Source: Blautia wexlerae (GTDB lineage Bacteria > Bacillota > Clostridia > Lachnospirales > Lachnospiraceae). Taken from it: a stretch of DNA of 64,000 nucleotides. Both the position numbers and the translations under genes were made by a program. Positions 33,445-42,279 of this stretch are shown here, one piece after another (positions within the stretch are counted from its first letter, which is position 1; the number at the start of each line of letters is the position of its first letter). The stretch is from the NCBI RefSeq assembly GCF_013300825.1, contig NZ_JAAIMY010000001.1:248001-312000 (forward strand), written 5' to 3'. The notes beneath the pieces were generated by a model that was not told the DNA's origin, ran no database searches, and was given only the letters and a program-made list of their open reading frames with translations.

Positions 33445-34146
33445 GGGAATTACCTCGATTCTTTCATGTTCTTTAAATATGATATCTGCGGGTCAAAAGT
33501 CTTATCATATAAGGAGAAAAGAATTTTTGAATCTTTGTCAATGATATCATAAATATTCAATCATATTGATATCCTACATTATAAAAGACTGCAAGTAGAA
33601 TTGCAATAGAAAATAAGGCAAAAAACAAACAGCCCTCACATTTCTGTGAAAGCTGTTTTGTTTTTTGAGGGGGGAGATAGAGAGTGGTTTTTCATCTATC
33701 CAAGACCAATTATATGGGAAAATTATGTTCAAAGTATGTCGAATTTCTGAAACAATCGGTAAATTTATAAAAGAATTATAAACAAATACGAAAAATAAAA
33801 AGTGGTATCTTGTTTTTATAACAGAGACATGTTAAAGTAAAACCATCGACAGTGTTCTTTACGGAGAAACAGAAAGCTGTTGATATCGTTCCTGTTTTCT
33901 GCAGGTACAACGTTCTTATTTTCATGCACCGGTCCGGTGCAGAGATTTCCAACTATTTATTGATGATTCAGGAGATATTTTTAAATCCTGAGCAGAAACC
34001 CTGAAAATATTTTGTTATGCGGGATGGAGAGGGGAGATGTGTATGTCTGCGAATATTTGTCTGACAGGCTTCTAAGGAAAAAGGTATAGTTTTAACAGTA
34101 AAAATACGTCAGATAACATAGAATAAAATTTCAGGAGAAAGAGAGA
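33445..34146 (+). other. 700-nt non-coding region with a structured leader before the surface-protein gene
   Basis: No gene is seen. It contains a two-sided terminator-like hairpin (33620-33666), a weak promoter TTGTTT (33810-33815), 17 bp, TAAAGT (33833-33838), and then a leader of about 300 nt. The leader has at least three helices: ATCGACAG/CTGTTGAT (33845-33884), GCACCGG-T-CCGGTGC (33926-33940) and TCAGGA/TCCTGA (33968-33991). It does not match a riboswitch class I know. A candidate cis-acting RNA for the gene at 34147. Confidence 0.5.
33620..33666 (-). terminator. Orphan two-sided terminator hairpin
   Basis: AAAAAACAAACAGC and GCTGTTTTGTTTTTT flank a loop holding CCTCACATTTCTGTGAAA. Both strands end in T-runs. 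It lies 176 nt upstream of the carbamate kinase start on its strand, so on the minus strand it could be a leader terminator or attenuator; on the plus strand it ends no visible gene. Confidence 0.6.
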
Positions 34147-36030
34147 ATGAAAAAAAGAATATGGAATCAGTTAAAAAAAGCAGCAATGATGACTGCTGCT
34201 ATCGGGATGTTGGGAACCGGTGCGGCATCTGCTGCTGAATTCGGAGAAACAGAATTGTCCGTGCCTGCCGTAAGTTTAAGAGAGTATGCAGAATGGACTG
34301 ATGAGGAGAATTTTCAGGCAGAACTTACACTGGAAGTGAGTGGCCTGAAAGAACTGTATAAAAAAGAATATGAGAATCCGAATCCGGAGAATGTACATGG
34401 GCAGACAGAAGAAACGGATGTATCAGCAGAGGAGAACGCAGATGTGGCATCAGTGGAAAATATGGAATATAAAGCAGAAACCGGGGATACGGAAAGCGGA
34501 TCAGAGAATATAGCGGTGAATGAGGAAGGAGAAGAATATCACAACGCAGAAGAGAATATAAAAAGTGAAGAATACCAGAATGCGGAAAAAAATGTGGGAA
34601 AAGAATATCGGACTGAAGGAGAAAATGCGGAAGAAAATGAAAATCAGGTTACAGGAGAACAGATTACAGAAAAAGAAGAAAAAACAGTAAGATCCAATAC
34701 AGAGATTAGCAGATATTTTCTGACAGCATACATTTCAGAATATTTTCAGGTAAAGGAAGATGATCTGAAACATGATATGCAGGCAGAGTCTGTGCAGATA
34801 CAAAATCAGAAAGGTGAGATAACCCAGATTACAAAGCTGACCTGTGAGGTGCTGCTTTCGGATGCGGAAACAGATGTTTTCAGTTTGAAGGTACCGATAT
34901 CTCTCAGGGAAGAATATCGTATCTCTCCTGTACAAGTGGATTATCCACTGTGCCAGGACACACCGCTTTATAAAGATCAGGATGGTTCAGGAGCATATGT
35001 CTGGATGAAAGCGGGGGAAGAGGTTCAGACAATGGCGGTATCTCCTTCTGCTTTACTTTCTGTACAGGAAGCAAAAACAGGAATTGCAGCTCAATTGCAG
35101 CAGGAAACAAAAGAGGCGCGTGCAGGACAGGAACTGGTCTATATACTGTCAGTACAAAATACAGGAGATTTGTCACTGGAAAATATAGAGATATCCGGTA
35201 CTTTTTCTGAAAGCGGTATGAAAGCCGGATGGAAGCAGGAAGAGGGATTTACAGTAAATGGTATGCAGGGAATCATCTCCTGTCTTAAGGCCGGAGAAAT
35301 CAGGCAGGTTCGGATGATAGTGGAGCCGACAGAAGAACAGACTGGAGAAATTATCAATACTGTAACTGTGAAAGCGAAACATCCGGGAAAAGAAGAAAAT
35401 ATTGAATGCCAGAAATCTGTCAAAACAGAGATAACTGCATTAAAGGCCGCCTTTGAGGTGGAGAAAACGGCAGACAGAACACAGGCATATCCGGGGGATA
35501 CGATTACATATCAGATCTGTATCCGAAATACAGGCGAGCGGACACTGCATTCGGTTTTAAGCACGGAAAGATTCCGGAATGCCGGAATACAGGCAAAATT
35601 TGTCCAGAAAGAAGGTGTGACATTAAACAGTAGCGGTACGCAGGCACTGATTCCACAGATTGCACCGGGAGAGGCATTTGTACTCTATGCAACAGTGACG
35701 GTTCCTCAATATCAGGCAAGTCAGGAATTGGTCAATGAGGTAACAGTTACTTCTAATGAAACCGGCTCACAGGCAATCACATCTCAGGCAAATGTAAAAC
35801 TGACCGGAAATGATAATACTGTTACAGTCACACCACAGCCTACGTCTGCACCTGTGGCGGTTCAGAGTTATGGATATGAGTCAAAGTCCGGAAATGCCTA
35901 TACTGCTGCTTCCAAGCCGCGTACAGGAGACGAAACGGAAACAGCTTTGTATATTGTGCTGGGAATTTTTGCCATTATGTCCGGAGTCAGCGCATTCTGT
36001 TATATGAAAACAAAAAAACATCAGAAGTAG
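34147..36030 (+). CDS. Secreted wall-anchored DUF11-type surface protein
   Basis: A 627-residue surface protein. It has a Sec signal (1-29, ending ASAA). A region at about 80-185 is strongly acidic, rich in Glu, Asn and Ala, and of low complexity. Two beta-sandwich repeats of DUF11 type follow at about 310-425 and 435-560; both hold a YILSVQNTGDLSLENIEISG or YQICIRNTGERTLHSV segment. The C-terminus is a sorting signal: KPRTGDE, a hydrophobic segment LYIVLGIFAIMSGVSAFCYM and a basic tail KTKKHQK. KPRTG is a variant of LPxTG, so the sortase is not certain. AGGAG lies 9 nt before the ATG. Expression is probably controlled by the long leader. Its role (adhesin, structural) cannot be read. Confidence 0.85.
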   Translation: MKKRIWNQLKKAAMMTAAIGMLGTGAASAAEFGETELSVPAVSLREYAEWTDEENFQAELTLEVSGLKELYKKEYENPNPENVHGQTEETDVSAEENADVASVENMEYKAETGDTESGSENIAVNEEGEEYHNAEENIKSEEYQNAEKNVGKEYRTEGENAEENENQVTGEQITEKEEKTVRSNTEISRYFLTAYISEYFQVKEDDLKHDMQAESVQIQNQKGEITQITKLTCEVLLSDAETDVFSLKVPISLREEYRISPVQVDYPLCQDTPLYKDQDGSGAYVWMKAGEEVQTMAVSPSALLSVQEAKTGIAAQLQQETKEARAGQELVYILSVQNTGDLSLENIEISGTFSESGMKAGWKQEEGFTVNGMQGIISCLKAGEIRQVRMIVEPTEEQTGEIINTVTVKAKHPGKEENIECQKSVKTEITALKAAFEVEKTADRTQAYPGDTITYQICIRNTGERTLHSVLSTERFRNAGIQAKFVQKEGVTLNSSGTQALIPQIAPGEAFVLYATVTVPQYQASQELVNEVTVTSNETGSQAITSQANVKLTGNDNTVTVTPQPTSAPVAVQSYGYESKSGNAYTAASKPRTGDETETALYIVLGIFAIMSGVSAFCYMKTKKHQK

Positions 36031-36077
36031 ATAAACAACGTTGAAACGACAGGGGAGGTGTGATATTCTTATATAGA

Positions 36078-36133
36078 ATATACGCTTTATAGCAATTCTC
36101 GTAAATAATGCATTATTTTAGAGGATTGCTATA
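36078..36133 (+). repeat. Hairpin repeat family 2, copy 3
   Basis: TATAGCAATTCTC (36078-36090) and GAGGATTGCTATA (36121-36133) form a 13-bp stem with one G-T pair. The loop is longer here (30 nt) and holds its own palindrome AAATAATGCATTATTT. It lies between the surface-protein gene and murE. Confidence 0.75.
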
Positions 36134-36220
36134 GTAAAACACCTCCGCCTGATTTTGAGAAAATTGTTACAGAAGGCTGTATAAAATTCAGGCAGGCAGG
36201 AAATGATATGGAGGATTAAA

Positions 36221-37678
36221 ATGAAATTAGTATCCTTGCTAGAAAAGCTGGAGTATACATGCCTTCAGGGCAGTACAGACCAGGAAGTAAAGAATGTTAT
36301 TTATGATTCCCGGAAGGTAGAAGAGGGTTCTCTTTTTATCTGTATCCGTGGCGCAGTGGTGGATGGTCATAAATTTGTGCCGGATGTAGTTGCAAAAGGA
36401 GCGAAGGTTCTGATCGTGGAGGAAGCTGTTGAGGCACCGGAGGATGTGACAGTCATTCTTGTGAAAGATACCCGATATGCGATGGCATTTATTTCTGCCG
36501 CATATTTCGGTCATCCGGCAGAGAAACTGAAGACAATCGGTATTACAGGAACCAAAGGAAAAACAACCACTACTTATATGGTAAAGTCCATTCTGGAGAA
36601 TGCCGGATATAAAGTAGGTCTGATCGGAACCATTGAAACGATCATTGGTGATAAAGTAATTCCCTCAAAGAATACAACACCGGAGTCCTATATGATCCAG
36701 GAGTATTTCCACGAGATGGCGGAAGCCGGATGTGACTGTGTGGTTATGGAGGTGTCTTCCCAGGGACTGATGCTTCACAGAACTCAGGGATTTGTTTTTG
36801 ATTTTGGTATTTTTACAAATATTGAGCCGGATCATATCGGACCAAATGAACATAAAGATTTTGATGATTATCTCAGATGTAAATCCTTGCTTCTGAAGCA
36901 GTGTAAGGTAGGAATTGTCAACAGAGATGACGAGCATTTTGAGAAGATTATCGAAGGCCATACCTGCAGTCTGGAAACTTATGGGTTCTCACCGGAGGCT
37001 GATCTTCGTGCAGAAGATGCAAAACTGGTCGGAGGTAAAGGATATCTGGGTATTTCCTACCATCTGAAAGGACTTCTGGATTTTCATGTGGAGATTGATA
37101 TCCCAGGTAAATTCAGTATTTATAATTCGCTGACAGCAATCGCAATCTGCCGTCATTTTAAGGTTTCCGAAGAGAATATTCTCAAAGCACTGAGGGTTGC
37201 CAGGGTAAAGGGCCGTATCGAAATGGTGAAAGTATCTGATGATTTTACCCTTATGATCGACTATGCGCATAATGCCATGGCTCTGGAGAGTCTTCTGACC
37301 ACGTTGAAGGAGTATCATCCTCACAGACTGGTATGTCTGTTTGGATGCGGAGGCAACAGATCAAAGCTCCGCCGCTATGAGATGGGGGAAGTTGCGGGGA
37401 AGCTTGCGGACCTTACAATCATCACTTCTGACAACCCAAGAGATGAAGAACCTCAGGCGATTATCGATGATATTAAGATTGGTATGGCAAAAACTGATGG
37501 AAAATATGTGGAGATCGCAGACAGAAAAGAAGCCATTGCCTATGCAATCCATCATGGGGAACCGGGAGATATCATAGTTCTGGCAGGAAAGGGTCATGAG
37601 GATTATCAGGAAATTAAGGGAAAGAAATATCCGATGGATGAACGTGTCCTGATCGCAGATATTCTTGCCGGTAAATAG
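36221..37678 (+). CDS. murE: UDP-MurNAc-L-Ala-D-Glu:meso-diaminopimelate ligase
   Basis: A 485-residue cytoplasmic Mur ligase that adds the third amino acid to the peptidoglycan stem peptide. The ATP loop is GITGTKGKTTTT, with EVSSQGL, and NIEPDHI. The C-terminal specificity motif DNPRDEEP identifies the meso-diaminopimelate type (lysine enzymes have a different residue after DNP). I use the ATG at 36221 with GGAGG 7 nt upstream instead of one 18 nt earlier. It lies outside the dcw cluster at 52 kb, next to priA. DapF in this window makes its substrate. Confidence 0.96.
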   Translation: MKLVSLLEKLEYTCLQGSTDQEVKNVIYDSRKVEEGSLFICIRGAVVDGHKFVPDVVAKGAKVLIVEEAVEAPEDVTVILVKDTRYAMAFISAAYFGHPAEKLKTIGITGTKGKTTTTYMVKSILENAGYKVGLIGTIETIIGDKVIPSKNTTPESYMIQEYFHEMAEAGCDCVVMEVSSQGLMLHRTQGFVFDFGIFTNIEPDHIGPNEHKDFDDYLRCKSLLLKQCKVGIVNRDDEHFEKIIEGHTCSLETYGFSPEADLRAEDAKLVGGKGYLGISYHLKGLLDFHVEIDIPGKFSIYNSLTAIAICRHFKVSEENILKALRVARVKGRIEMVKVSDDFTLMIDYAHNAMALESLLTTLKEYHPHRLVCLFGCGGNRSKLRRYEMGEVAGKLADLTIITSDNPRDEEPQAIIDDIKIGMAKTDGKYVEIADRKEAIAYAIHHGEPGDIIVLAGKGHEDYQEIKGKKYPMDERVLIADILAGK

Positions 37679-37704
37679 ATGGCGGATCAAACAGGAATAA
37701 GTTC

Positions 37705-39924
37705 ATGATATATGCTGATATAATAATTGATATTTCCAGTGATAAACTGGATCGGAGTTTTCAATATCGTATACCGGAGAGACTGGAGAAGGAAATAAAA
37801 GCAGGGATGGTGGTGGCCATCCCTTTTGGAAATTCCAGTCAGCTTCGTAAAGGATATGTGACCGGATTGTCAGATAAACCTAAGATCGCTCCTGAAAAGA
37901 TTAAAGAAATCAGTAAAATCTGCAGCGGAGAGGAGACTACAGAATCCAGACTTATTGCTTTGGCAGCCTGGATGAGGGAAAATTATGGTTCTACGATGAT
38001 ACAGGCCCTCAGAACAGTACTTCCGGTTCAGGAGAAAATCAGGGCAAAAGAAAAAAAATATATATGTCTGGCCATTTCCGAAGACGCAGGCTGTCAGATG
38101 CTGAAAGAGCTTGAACAGACAAGATTTAAGGCAAGGACAAGACTTCTGCGGGAACTTCTGGAAAAAAAACGGTTGGATTTTACCCGGGCGTCGAAAGAAC
38201 TGGGCGCGACCTCTGCTGTTGTAAAGAAAATGAAAGAGCAGGGGATTATCCGCATAGAATATGATGAAATAATGAGAAATCCTCTGAACATCGATGATAT
38301 TACGGAAGAAGCGCCGATGCTCCTTACAGATGAGCAGGAAGCGGCAGTGAGACAGATACAAAAAGAGTGGGAAAAGCCCTCACCACGTCCTGTGCTGATC
38401 GAGGGTGTGACCGGAAGCGGGAAAACGCAGGTTTATATGAAGCTGATCGAAAAAACCATTTCTCAGGGAAAAGAGGCAATCGTGCTGATTCCGGAGATTG
38501 CGCTGACATATCAGACAGTACGCAGGTTTTATGCCAGATTTGGAGATAAAGTATCAGTCATCAATTCAAGACAGTCTCAGGGAGAACGTTATGATCAGCT
38601 CAGGCGCGCAAAAAGGGGAGAAATCCAGATAATGATTGGTCCCAGATCAGCATTGTTTACTCCGTTTGCCAATCTGGGACTGATCATTATTGATGAAGAA
38701 CATGAACCAAGTTATAAAAGTGAGAGCAGTCCCCGTTATCATACAAGAGAAACTGCAATCCAGAGGGCTGCTTTTGAACATGCAAATGTAGTGATGGGAT
38801 CGGCAACTCCCTCAGTGGAAGCTTACAGTAAGGCAATGAAGGAAGAATATGGTCTGGTTCGACTGAATGTGAGATACGGAAGCAGACCGATGCCTCAGGT
38901 TTCCATTGTGGATCTGCGGGAAGAACTAAAGGCAGGAAATCGGTCTGTACTGAGCAGAGAACTTCGGGAAAAGATGAAAAGCCGGTTTGAGAAAAAAGAA
39001 CAGGTAATGCTTTTTCTGAACCGCAGAGGATATGCAGGATTTGTTTCATGTCGTTCCTGTGGACATGTGATGAAGTGTCCTCATTGTGATGTTTCTCTCT
39101 CAGAGCACAATAACGAAAGACTTTTGTGCCATTATTGCGGATATGAAACAGGAAAGCCAGAGACATGTCCGGTGTGCGGTTCGCCTTATATCGGCGGATT
39201 TAAGGCAGGAACACAGCAGATTGAGAAGATTGTGCGGGAAACCTTTCCGGGAATCAGGACTCTCAGGATGGATTTTGATACAACGAGAACCAAGGGCAGC
39301 TATGAGAAAATCCTTGCAGCTTTTGCGGCTCATGAGGCAGAGGTGCTGATCGGAACGCAGATGATCGTTAAAGGACATGATTTCCCGGATGTTACACTGA
39401 TGGGAGTAGTTGCAGCAGATCTTTCTCTGAACGCTGAGGACTACCGGTGTGCGGAACGTACTTTCCAGCTACTCTGTCAGGCAGCAGGCCGGGGCGGTCG
39501 GGGGGAAAAGCCGGGAGAAGCAGTGATCCAGACCTATCATCCGGATCATTACAGTATCCAGGCGGCAGCAGTGCAGGATTATCAGGCATTCTATGAGGAA
39601 GAAATGAGTTACCGTATGCTTCTGGACTATCCTCCTGCGGCTCATATGCTGGCAGTTCTTGGCTCTGGCCCTGAAGATGAGAAGCTGACCCAGGCTATGC
39701 ATTACCTGAAGCTTTATATAGAAAGGATATACAAAGAAAATGACCTGCATGTTATCGGGCCGGCATATGCGGCGGTCGGTAAAGTAAAAGATATTTACAG
39801 ACAGGTTATTTATCTGAAACATAAAGATTATAAAACTCTGGTGCATATCAAAGACCAGATGGAGAAATATATAGAGATAAATTCCGGTTTCCGGAAAATA
39901 TACATACAGTTTGATTTCAGTTAA
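37705..39924 (+). CDS. priA: Primosomal replication-restart helicase PriA
   Basis: A 739-residue superfamily 2 helicase that reloads the replicative helicase at stalled forks. The N-terminal 3'-DNA-binding domain spans about 1-105. The motor has Walker A GVTGSGKTQVY, DEEHEPSYKSE, and GSATPSVEAY. Eight cysteines in CRSCGHVMKCPHC and CHYCGYETGKPETCPVC form the two zinc sites in the middle of the second motor lobe. The C-terminal domain is complete. Length and order are normal. It begins the run priA-def-fmt and so on that is common in Firmicutes, 26 nt after murE. Confidence 0.97.
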   Translation: MIYADIIIDISSDKLDRSFQYRIPERLEKEIKAGMVVAIPFGNSSQLRKGYVTGLSDKPKIAPEKIKEISKICSGEETTESRLIALAAWMRENYGSTMIQALRTVLPVQEKIRAKEKKYICLAISEDAGCQMLKELEQTRFKARTRLLRELLEKKRLDFTRASKELGATSAVVKKMKEQGIIRIEYDEIMRNPLNIDDITEEAPMLLTDEQEAAVRQIQKEWEKPSPRPVLIEGVTGSGKTQVYMKLIEKTISQGKEAIVLIPEIALTYQTVRRFYARFGDKVSVINSRQSQGERYDQLRRAKRGEIQIMIGPRSALFTPFANLGLIIIDEEHEPSYKSESSPRYHTRETAIQRAAFEHANVVMGSATPSVEAYSKAMKEEYGLVRLNVRYGSRPMPQVSIVDLREELKAGNRSVLSRELREKMKSRFEKKEQVMLFLNRRGYAGFVSCRSCGHVMKCPHCDVSLSEHNNERLLCHYCGYETGKPETCPVCGSPYIGGFKAGTQQIEKIVRETFPGIRTLRMDFDTTRTKGSYEKILAAFAAHEAEVLIGTQMIVKGHDFPDVTLMGVVAADLSLNAEDYRCAERTFQLLCQAAGRGGRGEKPGEAVIQTYHPDHYSIQAAAVQDYQAFYEEEMSYRMLLDYPPAAHMLAVLGSGPEDEKLTQAMHYLKLYIERIYKENDLHVIGPAYAAVGKVKDIYRQVIYLKHKDYKTLVHIKDQMEKYIEINSGFRKIYIQFDFS

Positions 39925-40032
39925 TTATGGCAGTTTTTTTTAATTTCATCGCTGCAAGCGGAGAACATAACTGTGAAGGTATTGAACAGTTATGAATTGC
40001 GATAATAATAATCAGAGAAGAGGAGAATAAAA

Positions 40033-40509
40033 ATGGCACTTAGAAAAATCAGAGTAGAAGGCGACGAAGTACTTACAAAGGTCAGCAGACCAGTAGAGAA
40101 GATGACACCACGTATCCATGATCTGATTGAAGATATGCTTGACACCATGTACGATGCAATGGGGGTGGGACTTGCCGCACCACAGGTTGGTATGCTGAAA
40201 CGTATCGTTGTGATCGATGTAGGAGAGGGACCACTTGTACTGATCAATCCTGAAATTCTTGAAACATCAGGTGAGCAGACTGGTGATGAAGGCTGCTTAA
40301 GTGTGCCTGGAATGGCAGGTCAGGTAACACGTCCGAACTATGTAAAAGTAAAAGCACTGGATGAAGATATGAACGAAGTAGAATATGAAGGAGAAGGTCT
40401 TCTTGCTCGTGCCTTCTGTCATGAAATCGATCATCTGGATGGACATATGTATACAGAACTGGTAGAAGGAGAACTTCATCATGTTTCCTATGACGAGGAT
40501 GAGGAGTGA
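40033..40509 (+). CDS. def: Peptide deformylase
   Basis: A 158-residue metalloenzyme that removes the formyl group from the first Met of new proteins. The three family motifs are G44-V-G-L-A-A-P-Q51, E86-G-C-L-S90 (Cys88 is a metal ligand) and H130-E-I-D-H134. It starts [14 protein letters not shown]. Length fits the type 1/3 short enzymes of Clostridia. AGAGGAG lies 7 nt before the ATG. The partner gene fmt, which adds the formyl group, follows after 122 nt. Confidence 0.97.
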   Translation: MALRKIRVEGDEVLTKVSRPVEKMTPRIHDLIEDMLDTMYDAMGVGLAAPQVGMLKRIVVIDVGEGPLVLINPEILETSGEQTGDEGCLSVPGMAGQVTRPNYVKVKALDEDMNEVEYEGEGLLARAFCHEIDHLDGHMYTELVEGELHHVSYDEDEE

Positions 40510-40533
40510 TACAGGAAATATCTCATGAAGTGT

Positions 40534-40560
40534 GTTGCCGGGCACGGAGTGAACGGTAAT
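40534..40560 (+). repeat. Hairpin repeat family 1, copy B
   Basis: GTTGCCG (40534-40540) pairs with CGGTAAT (40554-40560). The loop GGCACGGAGTGAA keeps the ACGGAGTGAA core of copy A, and the T-A pair of copy A is replaced by C-G here, a compensating change. The preceding GAAGTGT is also shared. It lies between def and fmt. Confidence 0.6.
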
Positions 40561-40631
40561 TGTCTGAAAGATAAAGAGAAATGTGCAGGCAGTATAATGC
40601 CGCAGAAGAAAGAAGAGGTAAGATTATATAA

Positions 40632-41579
40632 ATGAAGACAGTATTTATGGGAACACCGGATTTTGCAGTACCCTCATTACATGCACTGGTGGAAGCCGGA
40701 TATGAGGTGGCAGCAGTAGTGACTCAACCTGATAAACCGAAAGGGCGCGGGAAAACATTGCTGCCTACACCTGTAAAGGAAGAAGCTGTTATGCATGAGA
40801 TTCCTGTATATCAGCCGAAAAGAGTAAGAAATAATCCTGAGTTTCTGGATATCCTAAAAGAAATCAATCCCGATATCATAGTTGTTGCTGCATATGGACA
40901 GATTATTCCAAAAGAAATCCTGGAACTTCCAAAGTTTGGATGTATCAATATCCATGCATCACTTCTTCCGAAGTACAGGGGAGCAGCTCCGATCCAGCAG
41001 GCTGTGATCGACGGGGAAAAAGTATCTGGTGTAACGATCCAGCATATGGGAGAAGGTCTTGATACCGGTGACATGATTTCAAAGATTGTAATCCCGCTCT
41101 CTCAGGAAGAAACCGGTGGAAGTCTGTTTGGAAAACTTGCGCAGGCCGGTGCGGAACTGCTGATAAAGACGTTGCCATCTATTGAGCAGGGAACAGCAAA
41201 GTTTGAGAAACAGCCGGAGGAGAGTCCTACACCTTATGCGGCTATGATCACCAAACAGATGGGACTGATGGATTTCAGAAAATCTGCAGAAGAGCTGGAA
41301 CGTCTTGTCCGTGGCTTGAATCCATGGCCAAGTGCTTATACATTTCTTAATGGAAAAACTCTGAAAGTGTGGAAATGTAAAGTCAGCACTGAGAAAACAG
41401 AGGCTGCTCCTGGAACAATCTTCCTGACAGATAAAGAGGGAATCCATACAGCATGTGGAGAAGGAGTGCTGATCCTTACAGAGGTACAACTGGAAGGTAA
41501 GAAGCGTATGGAAACGGAAGCTTTTCTCCGGGGATATCATATTGAAACTGGAATTGTTTTTACAGATCATAAGGAGTGA
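40632..41579 (+). CDS. fmt: Methionyl-tRNA formyltransferase
   Basis: A 315-residue enzyme that formylates Met-tRNA-i for translation start, using 10-formyl-THF. It starts MKTVFMGTPDFAVPSLHAL; the catalytic core has INIHASLLPKYRGAAPIQQA and the Asp in GEGLDTGDM; the C-terminal OB-fold tRNA-binding domain follows from about 205. Length is normal. The ribosome site AGAGGT is rather far (about 13 nt) from the ATG. It is followed after 4 nt by a zinc metallopeptidase gene. Confidence 0.97.
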   Translation: MKTVFMGTPDFAVPSLHALVEAGYEVAAVVTQPDKPKGRGKTLLPTPVKEEAVMHEIPVYQPKRVRNNPEFLDILKEINPDIIVVAAYGQIIPKEILELPKFGCINIHASLLPKYRGAAPIQQAVIDGEKVSGVTIQHMGEGLDTGDMISKIVIPLSQEETGGSLFGKLAQAGAELLIKTLPSIEQGTAKFEKQPEESPTPYAAMITKQMGLMDFRKSAEELERLVRGLNPWPSAYTFLNGKTLKVWKCKVSTEKTEAAPGTIFLTDKEGIHTACGEGVLILTEVQLEGKKRMETEAFLRGYHIETGIVFTDHKE

Positions 41580-41583
41580 TTAG

Positions 41584-42279
41584 ATGTACGGATATTATTA
41601 TTTTGATCCTACTTATTTATTGCTGGTTATCGGAATGGTGCTGTCCTTGCTGGCGTCTGCAAAAGTAAAGAGTACATTTTCTGTTTACAGCAGAGTACAC
41701 AGTGCATCAGGGCTTACCGGAGCTGATGCTGCCAGAAGGATTCTTCGTATGTCAGGAATTACAGATGTTACGGTAGTACCCATATCCGGCAGCCTGACAG
41801 ACCACTATGATCCGGGAAGTAAGAAACTGGCACTTTCCCAGGATGTATATGATAAAACATCTGTGGCTGCGATCGGAGTGGCTGCGCATGAATGCGGACA
41901 TGCTATCCAGCATGCAACTAACTATATGCCATTGAATCTTCGTTCTGCGATTGTACCTGTTGCAAACCTTGGTTCTACACTTTCCTGGCCACTGTTCCTG
42001 GCGGGACTGATCTTTTCCATCCGTCCGTTGCTGACTGTGGGAATTATACTGTTTACTTTTGCAGTTATTTTCCAGCTTATAACTCTTCCGGTAGAATTCA
42101 ATGCTTCTTCAAGAGCGTTGAAAATGCTTGGAAGTTCAGGAATGCTTGGAAACGATGAGGTAAAAGGTGCAAGAAAGGTTCTTACAGCGGCAGCACTCAC
42201 CTATGTTGCAGCACTTGCTTCATCAATCCTGCAGCTTTTAAGATTGATCATACTTGCCGGAGGAAGAGATCGTGACTAA
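41584..42279 (+). CDS. Membrane zinc metallopeptidase (YugP-like)
   Basis: A 231-residue membrane protein of the neutral zinc peptidase family (B. subtilis YugP). The zinc motif is in AAHECGHAIQHATNY, preceded by DPGSKKLALSQDVYDKTS. Hydrophobic segments lie near 8-25, 120-160 and 200-220. Family members have no well-established substrate. AAGGAG lies 8 nt before the ATG and the stop overlaps the rsmB start by 8 nt. Its fixed place between fmt and rsmB in many Firmicutes suggests a housekeeping role. Confidence 0.92.
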   Translation: MYGYYYFDPTYLLLVIGMVLSLLASAKVKSTFSVYSRVHSASGLTGADAARRILRMSGITDVTVVPISGSLTDHYDPGSKKLALSQDVYDKTSVAAIGVAAHECGHAIQHATNYMPLNLRSAIVPVANLGSTLSWPLFLAGLIFSIRPLLTVGIILFTFAVIFQLITLPVEFNASSRALKMLGSSGMLGNDEVKGARKVLTAAALTYVAALASSILQLLRLIILAGGRDRD

